Source: Thermoguttaceae bacterium (GTDB lineage Bacteria > Planctomycetota > Planctomycetia > Pirellulales > Thermoguttaceae). Taken from it: a stretch of DNA of 64,000 nucleotides. Positions 26,664-35,027 of the stretch are shown here, one piece after another. The first letter of the stretch is position 1. Each line of letters starts with the position of its first letter. The stretch spans positions 96,623 through 160,622 of the forward strand of contig JAFQXE010000003.1 of the NCBI GenBank assembly GCA_017407125.1, in the 5' to 3' direction. The translations under genes and the position numbers were made by a program. The notes below the pieces were generated by a model. It saw nothing but the letters and a program-made list of their open reading frames with translations. It did not search any database and was not told where the DNA came from.

Positions 26664-29600
26664 TTAAAACTTATACTTCAGCGTCGCCATGCCGGAATGG
26701 AACGTTGTCGAGCCGTTGAGCATGAGGTTGTAGTTCGCCATCAGGGTAAACTGTCCCAGACAGAACGTTACTCCGCCGCCGCCGTTGAACCAGTCGCGGC
26801 CGTTGCCAAGTCCGTAGACGGTCATCATGTCTCCCGTTTCTACGATAACAGCGCGAATAGCGGGTTCGCCGTCGCCCATCTCTCGAATGTACGATCCGTG
26901 CAAGGTCAGCTTGAACGAGCCGAGGTTCATGATTCCCCGAATTCCCGCTATGCCCCGGAGCGAATGCAGCGACAGCTTCTGGTAATCGAAACAGTGCGAG
27001 CTGGTTCCGCTTTCGGAGAATGCGTCTTGAGAAATCGATTCGTACTGCAGCGCCAGGTGCGGGTTGACGTTAAAGAGCCAAATCGGAATCGACCAGCCGC
27101 GTTCAAAGTAAATTCCCCATTGACTGCCGCCGTAAGACGCCTGAGCGTTGCCGGAACTCAGCGCCCGGGTGGACTGGTACGAGCTGTAACCGTAGTTCCC
27201 CGTCAGCCCCCAGTATCCAGAGAGCATTAAGGCGTTCCATTTCATATACATGCCGATGAGGTGATCCTGTCCTTTGATGTGCGTTGAGCCAGCCAGAAGC
27301 GAGCTTGTATCCAAAGTCGAGTCGCCAAAGGCGTAGTATCCGCCAATACGCATGATCTGAACCGGCAGGTCAAGCCCGACGATAAACCCGTTGCTGTCGT
27401 TGTCGAACCCGGTTCTTCCCAGACTGGCGCTGGTCGTAGACGTCCCGCCGTAATAGCCGCCCCAGGGCGCGACTCTGTTATTGGCGAGAATCCCCCGGTC
27501 TTCGCCCAAAAAGCGGACGTTGGAATACGCGTCGTCGTAGACGTAGCCTGCATGATAAATCCCGTTGACTTGCATGACCTGCGCCATGACGATCTGGTTG
27601 ATGCTGGTCAGTCGCTGCAGCGGAGCGGTAATCGCGTCGGCGTAGATGGCGCCGGCTAACTGGTCAGCAGCCGAGTTGAGCTGGTCGTAATTCTGCGCCT
27701 GGAAGAATATATTGTTGACGTCGCGGCGGGCTTCCTCGCTTAAAACAGCGGCGTTGAGCGTCTGAACCGTTTCGCCGGCGTCTGCCCAGACGGAGTCCAT
27801 ATTTTTAACAATAACGGACTTCAAGTACCATTTGTTAGCGTCCGCGCCAACGCCCTGATACGTTTCGAGCGTATAGAACAGACTGTCGAAGGAATCGGAA
27901 TCGACTTTCATTGCGTTGGACGTTTCAGAAACCAGAACGGGGCTGGTTGTATCGAACGTGTATTTCCCTTCCTGCCATTCGTCCATTGTAACGCCCAGCT
28001 GCGCCGTTGACGTTATCACGATAGACGGCATGACAATTGCGCCCAGGCTCTGATTCTCTCCGCCGTTGGGGTCAATATTGAACAGAATCGACCCGCCGGA
28101 CGCCTTGAACGCGCTGTTGACGTTGGCGCTTGTCAGCAAGGCGTTTTGAGAAACGACGAGAATGCCGCCGGTCATTGTAACAGTTCCGCGCCCGGAGTTG
28201 GTTTTGTAGTCGAACGTTCGGGTCGTCGCGTCAATCGACAGCGTATCCAGATCGGATAGCGTCAGACCGCCGACCAGAACGGGAGCGTCCAGACGAAGCA
28301 TGCCGTCTGTGATGCTGATCGCGCCGGAGCCGCCAGAGCCGTTTGTCGCGCCGTATCCGCCAGCGCCGCCGACCATAACAGGACCGGCAAAGGTCGTAAT
28401 GCCGCCGTTGATATTCACAACCGCGTCACCGCCTGCGCCGCCTTTTCCGTTGGAAACAGCGTCGCCGTAGTCGTCTGTAACAGAACCGCCAAACCCGCCA
28501 AAGACGGTGGTGGAGTCAAAAAACGCGCTGCCGTTGGTAATAGTAAAGGTTGCCTTTCCGCCTGCGCCGCCGGTCAGATTTTGAGCTGCCGCAGCGCCGG
28601 TTTCTGAAATGACGATGTTTCCGCCATCGCCGCCAAAGACAGCGTTTTCAAACCGGGCAACTCCGTTTTGATATTTGATAACCGCTTCTCCGCCTGCGGC
28701 GCCGGTTCTGGTCGTGAGAGAATCGCTGTATGTCGTCCCGGCGCGTCCGCCAAACTGAACGTTGGTCAAGACGTTAGAGCCATTGTCGAATGTAACAGTC
28801 GCTTTTCCTCCTGCTCCCGCAGACGCTTTGTTTGTGATAGAATCGCCGCCGGATCCGCCGAATTGAATGTTATTCAGCGCCGCCGTTCCGCCGTTAAATC
28901 GAACGACAGCCGCGCCGCCGTCGCCTGCCGCAGACTGGTTGTATTCGCCAGCCACAGCCCCGAAACCGCCGACTGTTACGAAATTGGCGCTGACTTCTCC
29001 GCCGGAAATGAGCAGCGAAGCTTTTCCGCCCGCCCCGTTGGCAGCGTATCGTGACATTCCGCCTTGTCCGCCGATGACGATTTGATCTGAATACGTTCCA
29101 GACAATGTAACAGTCGCGCCGGTAAGATAAACCGCTGTTTCTCCGCCGGCGCCGGCAGCTGCGCCTGTACCGATTGTCGCGCCGCCAGTACCGCCGATTT
29201 GCGTTCCCGCTGCAACGTTAAGCGTCCCGCCTGAGGCGGAAATGTATCCTAAACCGCCCATGCCGCCGGTTCCGCTTACGGACTCTCCGCCCGCGCCGCC
29301 CAAATAGGACGCCTGATTAAACGACAGCTCGCCGCCGGAAAGATAGATAACAGCGTCGCCGCCCATGCCGCCGGTCGCGTACTCGGAAAATCCGCCCGTC
29401 CCGCCTAAATAAGCGGTGTCGTTAAAGGTGAACGTACCGCCGGAGACGTCGATTCCGCCGTTTCCGCCCAGACCGCCGGAACCGTGTTCTGCATAGACGT
29501 TGTTGGCGGTGTTGAGTCCGGCGTTTCCGCCAGCGCCGCCCTCGCCGCCAAAGTAGGTCACGTTATTGAACGTAACCTCCCCGTCTGTCATTGTCCAGGC

Positions 29601-30260
29601 GGCAATTCCGCCTTCTCCGCCAGCGCCGCCCTTGGTGGCGTAGTATTTATCCGACGAGACAGCGCCAGCCCCACCCGCTCCGCCGCGGCCTCCGAAATTC
29701 GTTACGCCGTTAAACGTTGCAGACCCTTTATTAAAGGTGAACTTCGACTTTCCGCCTGCTCCGCCCGTTCCGCCGTTGAGAGCGTCTTTGCCAGCCGCGC
29801 CGGCAGTTCCGTTTCCGCCTGACTGGAAGAACAGGTCAGAGCCGGTCGTCATGGTTTTGCCGGACAGAAAAGTCCACTCGTCGTCCGCGCCTGACCCGCC
29901 GTTGAGCCCGGCGTCCAGATAGACAACTCCATTGCCTCCAAACTGCAGCTGAGCGTTAGTTCCAGTCGCCTGCAGAGATATTTCTCCTAACTCCGTTCGC
30001 TGAACAATCGCGCCGGACGCAGACGTTTTATATATCGTGAAGTTTCGTCCTTTACTGCCGAAAGTCGCCTCGCAATTGCTCATCACTGTGATTTTCAGAC
30101 TGTTTTCAGTCGTGTAATACGTGAAATTCGTGATATTGTCGTAGGTAACGTCGCCCAGCGCTCCGTTGGGGTTATATTCCCAACTATAATCGACGGCGTA
30201 AGCCGAGAACGCAGCGGCAATTAGGGCGGCAACAAGCAGGAATCGGGTAATTCTAAGCAT
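26664..30260 (-). CDS. Autotransporter with Gly-rich beta-helical passenger
   Basis: 1198 residues. Signal peptide 1-22 (ends FSAYA). Residues about 60-700 form a passenger of irregular repeats, each a polar beta strand pair followed by a glycine-rich turn such as YFGGEGGAGGNAG, as in PE-PGRS-like or right-handed beta-helix proteins. Residues about 900-1198 form a beta-barrel domain with alternating aromatic strands, ending LKYKF, the terminal phenylalanine used for BAM insertion. It is therefore a type V secreted surface protein. Upstream and downstream genes are unrelated. A recombination-prone passenger is likely because of repeated DNA. Confidence 0.88.
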   Translation of the reverse strand: MLRITRFLLVAALIAAAFSAYAVDYSWEYNPNGALGDVTYDNITNFTYYTTENSLKITVMSNCEATFGSKGRNFTIYKTSASGAIVQRTELGEISLQATGTNAQLQFGGNGVVYLDAGLNGGSGADDEWTFLSGKTMTTGSDLFFQSGGNGTAGAAGKDALNGGTGGAGGKSKFTFNKGSATFNGVTNFGGRGGAGGAGAVSSDKYYATKGGAGGEGGIAAWTMTDGEVTFNNVTYFGGEGGAGGNAGLNTANNVYAEHGSGGLGGNGGIDVSGGTFTFNDTAYLGGTGGFSEYATGGMGGDAVIYLSGGELSFNQASYLGGAGGESVSGTGGMGGLGYISASGGTLNVAAGTQIGGTGGATIGTGAAAGAGGETAVYLTGATVTLSGTYSDQIVIGGQGGMSRYAANGAGGKASLLISGGEVSANFVTVGGFGAVAGEYNQSAAGDGGAAVVRFNGGTAALNNIQFGGSGGDSITNKASAGAGGKATVTFDNGSNVLTNVQFGGRAGTTYSDSLTTRTGAAGGEAVIKYQNGVARFENAVFGGDGGNIVISETGAAAAQNLTGGAGGKATFTITNGSAFFDSTTVFGGFGGSVTDDYGDAVSNGKGGAGGDAVVNINGGITTFAGPVMVGGAGGYGATNGSGGSGAISITDGMLRLDAPVLVGGLTLSDLDTLSIDATTRTFDYKTNSGRGTVTMTGGILVVSQNALLTSANVNSAFKASGGSILFNIDPNGGENQSLGAIVMPSIVITSTAQLGVTMDEWQEGKYTFDTTSPVLVSETSNAMKVDSDSFDSLFYTLETYQGVGADANKWYLKSVIVKNMDSVWADAGETVQTLNAAVLSEEARRDVNNIFFQAQNYDQLNSAADQLAGAIYADAITAPLQRLTSINQIVMAQVMQVNGIYHAGYVYDDAYSNVRFLGEDRGILANNRVAPWGGYYGGTSTTSASLGRTGFDNDSNGFIVGLDLPVQIMRIGGYYAFGDSTLDTSSLLAGSTHIKGQDHLIGMYMKWNALMLSGYWGLTGNYGYSSYQSTRALSSGNAQASYGGSQWGIYFERGWSIPIWLFNVNPHLALQYESISQDAFSESGTSSHCFDYQKLSLHSLRGIAGIRGIMNLGSFKLTLHGSYIREMGDGEPAIRAVIVETGDMMTVYGLGNGRDWFNGGGGVTFCLGQFTLMANYNLMLNGSTTFHSGMATLKYKF

Positions 30261-30369
30261 ATTTTATCCCCTGTTTACAGGATTTCGGGTTATAATAAAT
30301 CGTCTAAGAGTAGCGTATTTTGTTGCGGCTGTCAAGAGGAGATGCGTCGCTCTACATTCTCAATAACTC

Positions 30370-30398
30370 TTGACAATCTTACCGAAAAACGCTATTTT
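30370..30398 (+). promoter_or_regulatory. Strong promoter placed for a leaderless transcript (sialidase-like gene)
   Basis: Consensus TTGACA (30370-30375), 17-bp spacer, TATTTT (30393-30398); only six bases separate the -10 box from the ATG at 30405, so the start codon would be the first transcribed bases. No Shine-Dalgarno sequence is present. Confidence 0.65.
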
Positions 30399-30404
30399 CT
30401 CAGC

Positions 30405-31556
30405 ATGAAATCCATTGCTATAAAAAGCGGGTGTATTGTTATAGCGGTTGTTCTGGGATACCTCCAGCCGCAGTACGCGCCGCCGAAATTTTATATCGAA
30501 GAAAAGGTCGCTCAGACGGCTGAGCCGAGCGAGACGTCGTACGCCCCCGGGTTTGTCGACGTCCCGACGCCAAGCGTCCATGCGTCGACTATTACCGAGC
30601 TTCCCGACAGGCGGTTTATGCTGGCGTGGTTTGGCGGGTCAAAAGAGGGCGCGCCGGACGTGAATATCTATTCCTGCGAAATGGATTGGAACGGGAATCT
30701 TTCTCAGCCCAAAGTTTTGCTCGATAGAAAAACTCTGCAACGCCAGACGGGGCGATATATTCGCAAGCTGGGAAACCCTTTGCTGTACTGTCAAGACGGG
30801 CGGCTGCATTTTTTCGTCGTCAGCGTGAGCGTTGGCGGCTGGTCTGGCAGTTCGATAAACTACGCCTGTTCGGACGACCGGGGCGAAACGTGGACGCCGC
30901 TGCGCCGGCTGAAGCTGTCGCCGCTGTTTAACGTCAGCGCGCTGGTTCGCTGTCCGCCGGTTCCCATGACAAACGACTGCATCGGGCTGCCGATTTATCA
31001 TGAGTTCATCTGCAAGTACGGGGAGTTCGTCGTTATGGACTCGCATGGCCGCCTGTTCCAAAAGACAAAAGGGCATTATGATCTGCGAACCCTTCAGCCA
31101 TGCAGCGCGGTCATCAGCCCAACGGAAGCCTTGGTCGCGTTTAGAAACGGTCACGAAAACGGCGGGACGGTTAAGACGGCTGTTACATCCGACGCGGGAC
31201 AAACGTGGACGCCCATTCCCGACCTGCCAATCGAGAACCCGGATTCCTGTCTGGCTCTGCTGAAAACAGACGACGGGACGCTGCTGTTAGTTGGGAATCC
31301 GATAGAAGGGCGAGGGACGCTCAACCTTTGGAAATCCCGCACGGACGATTTGCAGAACTGGACGCTGTGCGCGGCGCTGGAAAACGAGTCGGGATGCGAG
31401 TTCTCGTATCCGACGCTGCTGAAGGATTCCGCCGGGCGAGTTCATCTGATTTATACGTGGAAACGAAAGTCTATCTGCCATCGCGTTCTCTCTCCGGAGT
31501 TATGGAACGCAGAGCAGGTTAAAGACACAGCGCAATCAGGAGGAAAAGAAGAATGA
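30405..31556 (+). CDS. Exo-alpha-sialidase-like (BNR/Asp-box) secreted protein
   Basis: 383 residues from ATG 30405. N-terminal membrane/signal helix (about 8-25), then a six-bladed-propeller-like domain with PDRRFMLAWFGGSKEGAPDV (sialidase arginine region), Asp-boxes SDDRGETWTPL and SDAGQTWTPI, and closing YPTLLKDSAGRVHLIYTWKRKSI. It fits the family of planctomycetal sialidase/neuraminidase-like proteins acting on host or algal glycans; actual sialic acid specificity is not shown. Its stop overlaps the next ATG by four bases. Confidence 0.85.
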   Translation: MKSIAIKSGCIVIAVVLGYLQPQYAPPKFYIEEKVAQTAEPSETSYAPGFVDVPTPSVHASTITELPDRRFMLAWFGGSKEGAPDVNIYSCEMDWNGNLSQPKVLLDRKTLQRQTGRYIRKLGNPLLYCQDGRLHFFVVSVSVGGWSGSSINYACSDDRGETWTPLRRLKLSPLFNVSALVRCPPVPMTNDCIGLPIYHEFICKYGEFVVMDSHGRLFQKTKGHYDLRTLQPCSAVISPTEALVAFRNGHENGGTVKTAVTSDAGQTWTPIPDLPIENPDSCLALLKTDDGTLLLVGNPIEGRGTLNLWKSRTDDLQNWTLCAALENESGCEFSYPTLLKDSAGRVHLIYTWKRKSICHRVLSPELWNAEQVKDTAQSGGKEE

Positions 31557-32149
31557 ACATGAACGTTTCCGACTGGTTCGGTTTGCTGACGACGGCTTTC
31601 GCGATCGGCGCTCTTGTCGGTTCGCTGTTTAGAAACGCGTCCGTTAAAGCGCGATTGACCATTGCGGCGATTGTTACATTGGCGTCGACGATTCCTCTGC
31701 CGTTTGACACGCGACCCAGCCTGGCGATGGTCGTTTACGCTCTGACCGGTTTATTGTCAGTTACGACGCTGACGATTTTGACGTGCTGTCTGTTTCAGTT
31801 CAGCGTTCCCAATCGACGCAAGCGAATCGCAGCTGCCGCGTTTGTAACAGGCGTTTTTCTCTACGGCGGAGAGATTGGCGCGATTCCCTTTGACCTGTTT
31901 CAGTACGGATACCTGCCGTTGTACGCGCTGGCGTTTGCCGTCGTTGGAATTGTTCTTTCAGACGCGATCGGGGCTGTTACAATATTCGCCGGATACGTTC
32001 TGTATGTGTTTGGAATCTACGACAATTATTTTACATCGATGATAGATCCGATACTGTGGGTTGCAGCCACAGCGTTTTTACTGAGAAGTTTTTTGTTACA
32101 TCTTAATAATAAAAAAGCGACGCCGTCTTCCGTTCCGGCGTCGCGCTAA
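31553..32149 (+). CDS. Small integral membrane protein, sialidase-linked
   Basis: 198 residues with about six hydrophobic helices and a lysine-rich C-terminus. It starts at an ATGA overlap with the sialidase-like gene and is preceded by AGGAGGAAAAG, so the two are one operon and probably translationally coupled. No family was recognised; a role in uptake or retention of the sialidase product is only a guess. The 3' end of the gene encodes a hairpin (32117-32125 with 32136-32144). Confidence 0.75.
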   Translation: MNMNVSDWFGLLTTAFAIGALVGSLFRNASVKARLTIAAIVTLASTIPLPFDTRPSLAMVVYALTGLLSVTTLTILTCCLFQFSVPNRRKRIAAAAFVTGVFLYGGEIGAIPFDLFQYGYLPLYALAFAVVGIVLSDAIGAVTIFAGYVLYVFGIYDNYFTSMIDPILWVAATAFLLRSFLLHLNNKKATPSSVPASR

Positions 32150-32464
32150 ACATCAGTCTGGTTTTTATTGATTTCTATGCTTCCGTTCTTAATCAAGCCA
32201 ACCAACGACCAATGATTTTAATGGATTGTTTGTTGAGTTTTTGAATTACTGTTTGAACAGTTTAATCAACGATTTATTTACTCTTGAATCGTTATTGATT
32301 ATGCTTCTATCCTATCAATAATTTAGTTTCCGTCAACCCCCTCGACAAGGAAAAAACAAAGGAACTTTTAAAAAAATTTTTTATTATTTTTGAGCGCTTT
32401 TCAATAGAAAAAATAATTGAAAAGTTTTTTGCGCTCGGCAATCAAAATTTTCCGCTTGACTATT
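32150..32464. other. AT-rich region downstream of dnaA
   Basis: 315 bases, very AT-rich, with repeated TTATTGAT/ATCAATAA-type words (about 32166, 32291, 32317) and ATTAATC-type words. It contains the dnaA terminator at 32392-32436. It could contribute an unwinding element if the origin is here, but no perfect DnaA box was seen in it. Confidence 0.45.
32392..32436 (-). terminator. Hairpin downstream of dnaA
   Basis: GAGCGC...GCGCTC outer stem with inner CTTTTCAAT/ATTGAAAAG stem; the minus strand continues into an A/T-rich tract. Confidence 0.55.
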
Positions 32465-33772
32465 TTATAAACACCGGCGAAGGCGATCTTCCAGGCTCTG
32501 AATTGCGGCGGAAATTTCCAGCGACTTGTTGTTCATGTCGATTACAAATCGATGAGAAATCCATTCGTCAACTTTCTTTTGGGCGGAAATAACCGTTGAG
32601 TGCGAACGGTTCCCGAAGTAGTCTCCAATTTCGCTTAACGCCTTGCGAGTGTACTTGCGAGCCAGCCACATTGCCAGCATCCGCGGGTACGAATACTGAC
32701 GCGTTCTGTTGTTGGACTTGAGGTCTGTATCGTGGAGATCAAACGCCTGGCAAACCGTCTTTTCAATCTTGGCTAACGAGACCATAAAGTTGGTGTCGCG
32801 AACCCATTCGTCGAGAATCTCTTGAACTTGAATTACAGTAAGAGATTGCGCATTGACAGCCGGGTCTGCAATAAGACTGATTTCCAAACGGTTGAGAACG
32901 CCGATAATCTCGCGAACGTTGCCGGAGCATTGAGAAGCAATTTGACGAATCGATTCCGGCGGCAGATTAATCCCTCTTGCAGCAATCATCCGGCGAACGA
33001 TTTCCAGACGCGTTTCGAATTCCGATTGCTGTAATGGAGAAATCAGCCCGCCGTCAAAGAGGCTTTGCAGGGACTTTTCCAATCCCGTTAAATTGCGGGG
33101 ATGTTCCGTCGACGCAAAGACCACCTGAGCGCCGTTGGCTAACAGGTCAGAAACGATGGTATGAAGTTCTCGCTGCGTGCTGACTTTGCCCTGAAGGAAA
33201 TCGAGGTTGTCTAGCATGAGGAAACGGAGCTTTTGAAATTTCGCTCTGTTGGAAGAACACGTGTTGTTCCGCAGAGCGTCCATGTACTCTGTAATAAACT
33301 GCTCCGCGGTGCAATACATCGCCCGAATTTTTCGTCGAACGCATTCTGTATAAATACCTTGAAGCAAATGCGTTTTTCCCAGTCCGGAAGCGCCGTAGAA
33401 AAGCAGGGGACTGTACTGACCCGGCATGTCGAGAATGCTATAGGCGACGTTGAGACTGACAACGTTCTTCTTCCCCGCGACGAAATCTTCCAGAGTCGCA
33501 AACCTGCCAACGCGAGTCGGCTTGGGCTGCTCTGTAGCCGCTGGCGCTTTCGCCGCTACCGCGCTTTTGGCGCTTCGGCGCGCGTCTGCGTTTGACGGTA
33601 AAGAATCAAACGTTTGCGCCAGTCGAGCCGCTGCTGCGTTGAGCTTGTCAAACCGCGTGGCTAAAGTCGCTGCGCCGTCTGCGGGTGAATCCGAACTGTT
33701 TTGTTCCAAAGGTTGTATTGAATGATTACGCTTTGCGAACAAAGAGTCGATATCCGTATCGTGATTATGCAC
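32465..33772 (-). CDS. dnaA: Chromosomal replication initiator DnaA, divergent
   Basis: 435 residues from GTG 33772. The AAA+ core has Walker A YGASGLGKTHLL (127-134) and a Walker B LMLDNLDFL in which the second Asp is Asn189. Sensor II Arg287 (GNVRE) is kept. Box VII, normally RLRSRF, reads SLQSLF, so both arginines including the arginine finger are lost (Ser234, Leu238). Domain IV with YFGNRSHSTVISAQKK binds DnaA boxes. The ~85 residues before the core are Ala/Ser/Pro-rich and show no domain I fold. Start choice is uncertain. Upstream DNA holds a perfect DnaA box. Confidence 0.9.
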   Translation of the reverse strand: MHNHDTDIDSLFAKRNHSIQPLEQNSSDSPADGAATLATRFDKLNAAAARLAQTFDSLPSNADARRSAKSAVAAKAPAATEQPKPTRVGRFATLEDFVAGKKNVVSLNVAYSILDMPGQYSPLLFYGASGLGKTHLLQGIYTECVRRKIRAMYCTAEQFITEYMDALRNNTCSSNRAKFQKLRFLMLDNLDFLQGKVSTQRELHTIVSDLLANGAQVVFASTEHPRNLTGLEKSLQSLFDGGLISPLQQSEFETRLEIVRRMIAARGINLPPESIRQIASQCSGNVREIIGVLNRLEISLIADPAVNAQSLTVIQVQEILDEWVRDTNFMVSLAKIEKTVCQAFDLHDTDLKSNNRTRQYSYPRMLAMWLARKYTRKALSEIGDYFGNRSHSTVISAQKKVDEWISHRFVIDMNNKSLEISAAIQSLEDRLRRCL

Positions 33773-34213
33773 GTCCTGCCTCGAAAATATTTTATACAGT
33801 CAACTTTTGCTCTCAACAAGAGAATGATCTCTGATAAGGAACAAATTTACACTGTTATCGTTTCAAATTTTATCTATTTTACCCATAGATTCCATTCTGC
33901 TAAAAAGACGCTTTCATCCTTAAAAACACGGCTAATTCATTTATCCGCTTTCGTCTTTAACTTTGATAAAAAGCATTGTAACCGCAAATCGTTTTTGTGT
34001 CAAATGGGCGCTACAGGATTTCTTAAAAAATTTTTTAAAATCGTTTGAAAGAATGATGGAAATACCGAAAATATAAAGCAATTCACTCTTTCAAACTCGA
34101 TTAAAAATCTTTCTTGAATCGGGTTGATAGGCAGAAATAAAATGTGGATAACCTGTTTATAAAATGACGAATAATTTTGCTGTTAAAATTCTAATAGCAA
34201 CAAATTTATGGGG
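33773..34213. other. AT-rich dnaA upstream region, candidate replication origin
   Basis: 441 bases without a convincing gene. It carries a perfect DnaA box at 34143-34151 and looser TTATCCGC-like (about 33940) sites, A/T tracts (34021-34040), and the dnaA promoter side. Location next to dnaA fits an origin but is not proof. Confidence 0.4.
34143..34151 (-). promoter_or_regulatory. Perfect DnaA box
   Basis: TGTGGATAA on the plus strand, i.e. TTATCCACA on the minus strand; 371 bases upstream of the dnaA start. Confidence 0.7.
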
Positions 34214-34867
34214 TTATAACAGCTCTTTGGGATATATCCCAATGTCGATTACAGAAACGGTTCCGACGATGGAAAAATCGGCTTGGATTATACCTGTTTT
34301 AATTGCTCCCATACTGCCGGTTAGGGTTGCTCTAATACAAGATGTTGTGTGAGACCCGTCGTCGCCGTTGAGCCCGCTGGGGAGATCGACAGCTAAAACA
34401 TTTTTATTTGTTTTATTGATTAAATTAATGACCGAGTCGAAGGGGGCGCGAGGCTGTCCTTTTGCCCCGGTTCCCAGTAAAGCGTCGACAATCCAGTCCG
34501 CTTTTTCCAGCGCGGAGGCGAGATTATCCAGATTCGGCTCGTTTTCTGATATGAATTGAACGTTAATTCCCAGTTTGAGAAGAATATTGAGATTGATTAA
34601 CGCATCGCCTTTGTACTGTTGAGCTGAGCCGACTGCAAAGACGTCGACGGGAATGTCACGCAAATCCAAATGACGAGCGATGACAAAACCGTCGCCGCCG
34701 TTGTTGCCTTTTCCGCAGCAAACAACGACTCGTTTAGGGTTTTGCTTGCAGAGCAAATCCGTCAGACCCCGTCCGGCGTTTTCCATTAAAACGATTGAGG
34801 GAACGCCGTATTTTTCAACGGCTAACGTATCGAGCTGTCGCGCCTGAGCGCAGGTGATGGTATGCAT
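34214..34867 (-). CDS. nnrE: NAD(P)H-hydrate epimerase (YjeF N-terminal type)
   Basis: 217 residues from ATG 34867. It interconverts R and S epimers of hydrated NAD(P)H for repair. Motifs: VVCCGKGNNGGDGFVIARHL (nucleotide/substrate loop) and WIVDALLGTGAKGQPR with the catalytic Asp, then DLPSGLNGDDG. No fused ADP/ATP-dependent dehydratase domain. An upstream in-frame ATG at 34915 is rejected because the added 16 residues are just a translation of GTTGCGA heptads. Confidence 0.92.
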   Translation of the reverse strand: MHTITCAQARQLDTLAVEKYGVPSIVLMENAGRGLTDLLCKQNPKRVVVCCGKGNNGGDGFVIARHLDLRDIPVDVFAVGSAQQYKGDALINLNILLKLGINVQFISENEPNLDNLASALEKADWIVDALLGTGAKGQPRAPFDSVINLINKTNKNVLAVDLPSGLNGDDGSHTTSCIRATLTGSMGAIKTGIIQADFSIVGTVSVIDIGIYPKELL

Positions 34868-34871
34868 TTTA

Positions 34872-35008
34872 GTTGCGAGTTGCGAGTAGCGAGTTGCGAG
34901 TGAGGGAATATGCAAGCGACCATCGGGAGCGTTTTTGTCAAGCGCGCGGGAGCGCGATCTGGGGGCGGCGCCTCGCCGCTTGCGAGTTGCGAGTAGCGAG
35001 TTGCGAGA
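34872..35008. repeat. GTTGCGA heptad arrays
   Basis: Units GTTGCGA GTTGCGA GTAGCGA GTTGCGA at 34872-34902 and again at 34979-35008, separated by a GC-rich stretch. They fill the gap between the sulfatase-like and epimerase genes and sit 5 bases before the epimerase ATG. Confidence 0.85.
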
Positions 35009-35027
35009 ATGAAAACTCCTACTAACT

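Noticed and set aside
33722..34048. A 108-codon plus-strand frame upstream of dnaA
   Set aside because: AT-rich, overlaps the dnaA start region, no ribosome-binding site, no recognisable protein features; better read as control/origin DNA.
34868..34915. Longer N-terminus for the NAD(P)H-hydrate epimerase
   Set aside because: The extra residues translate GTTGCGA heptads and the family start fits ATG 34867.
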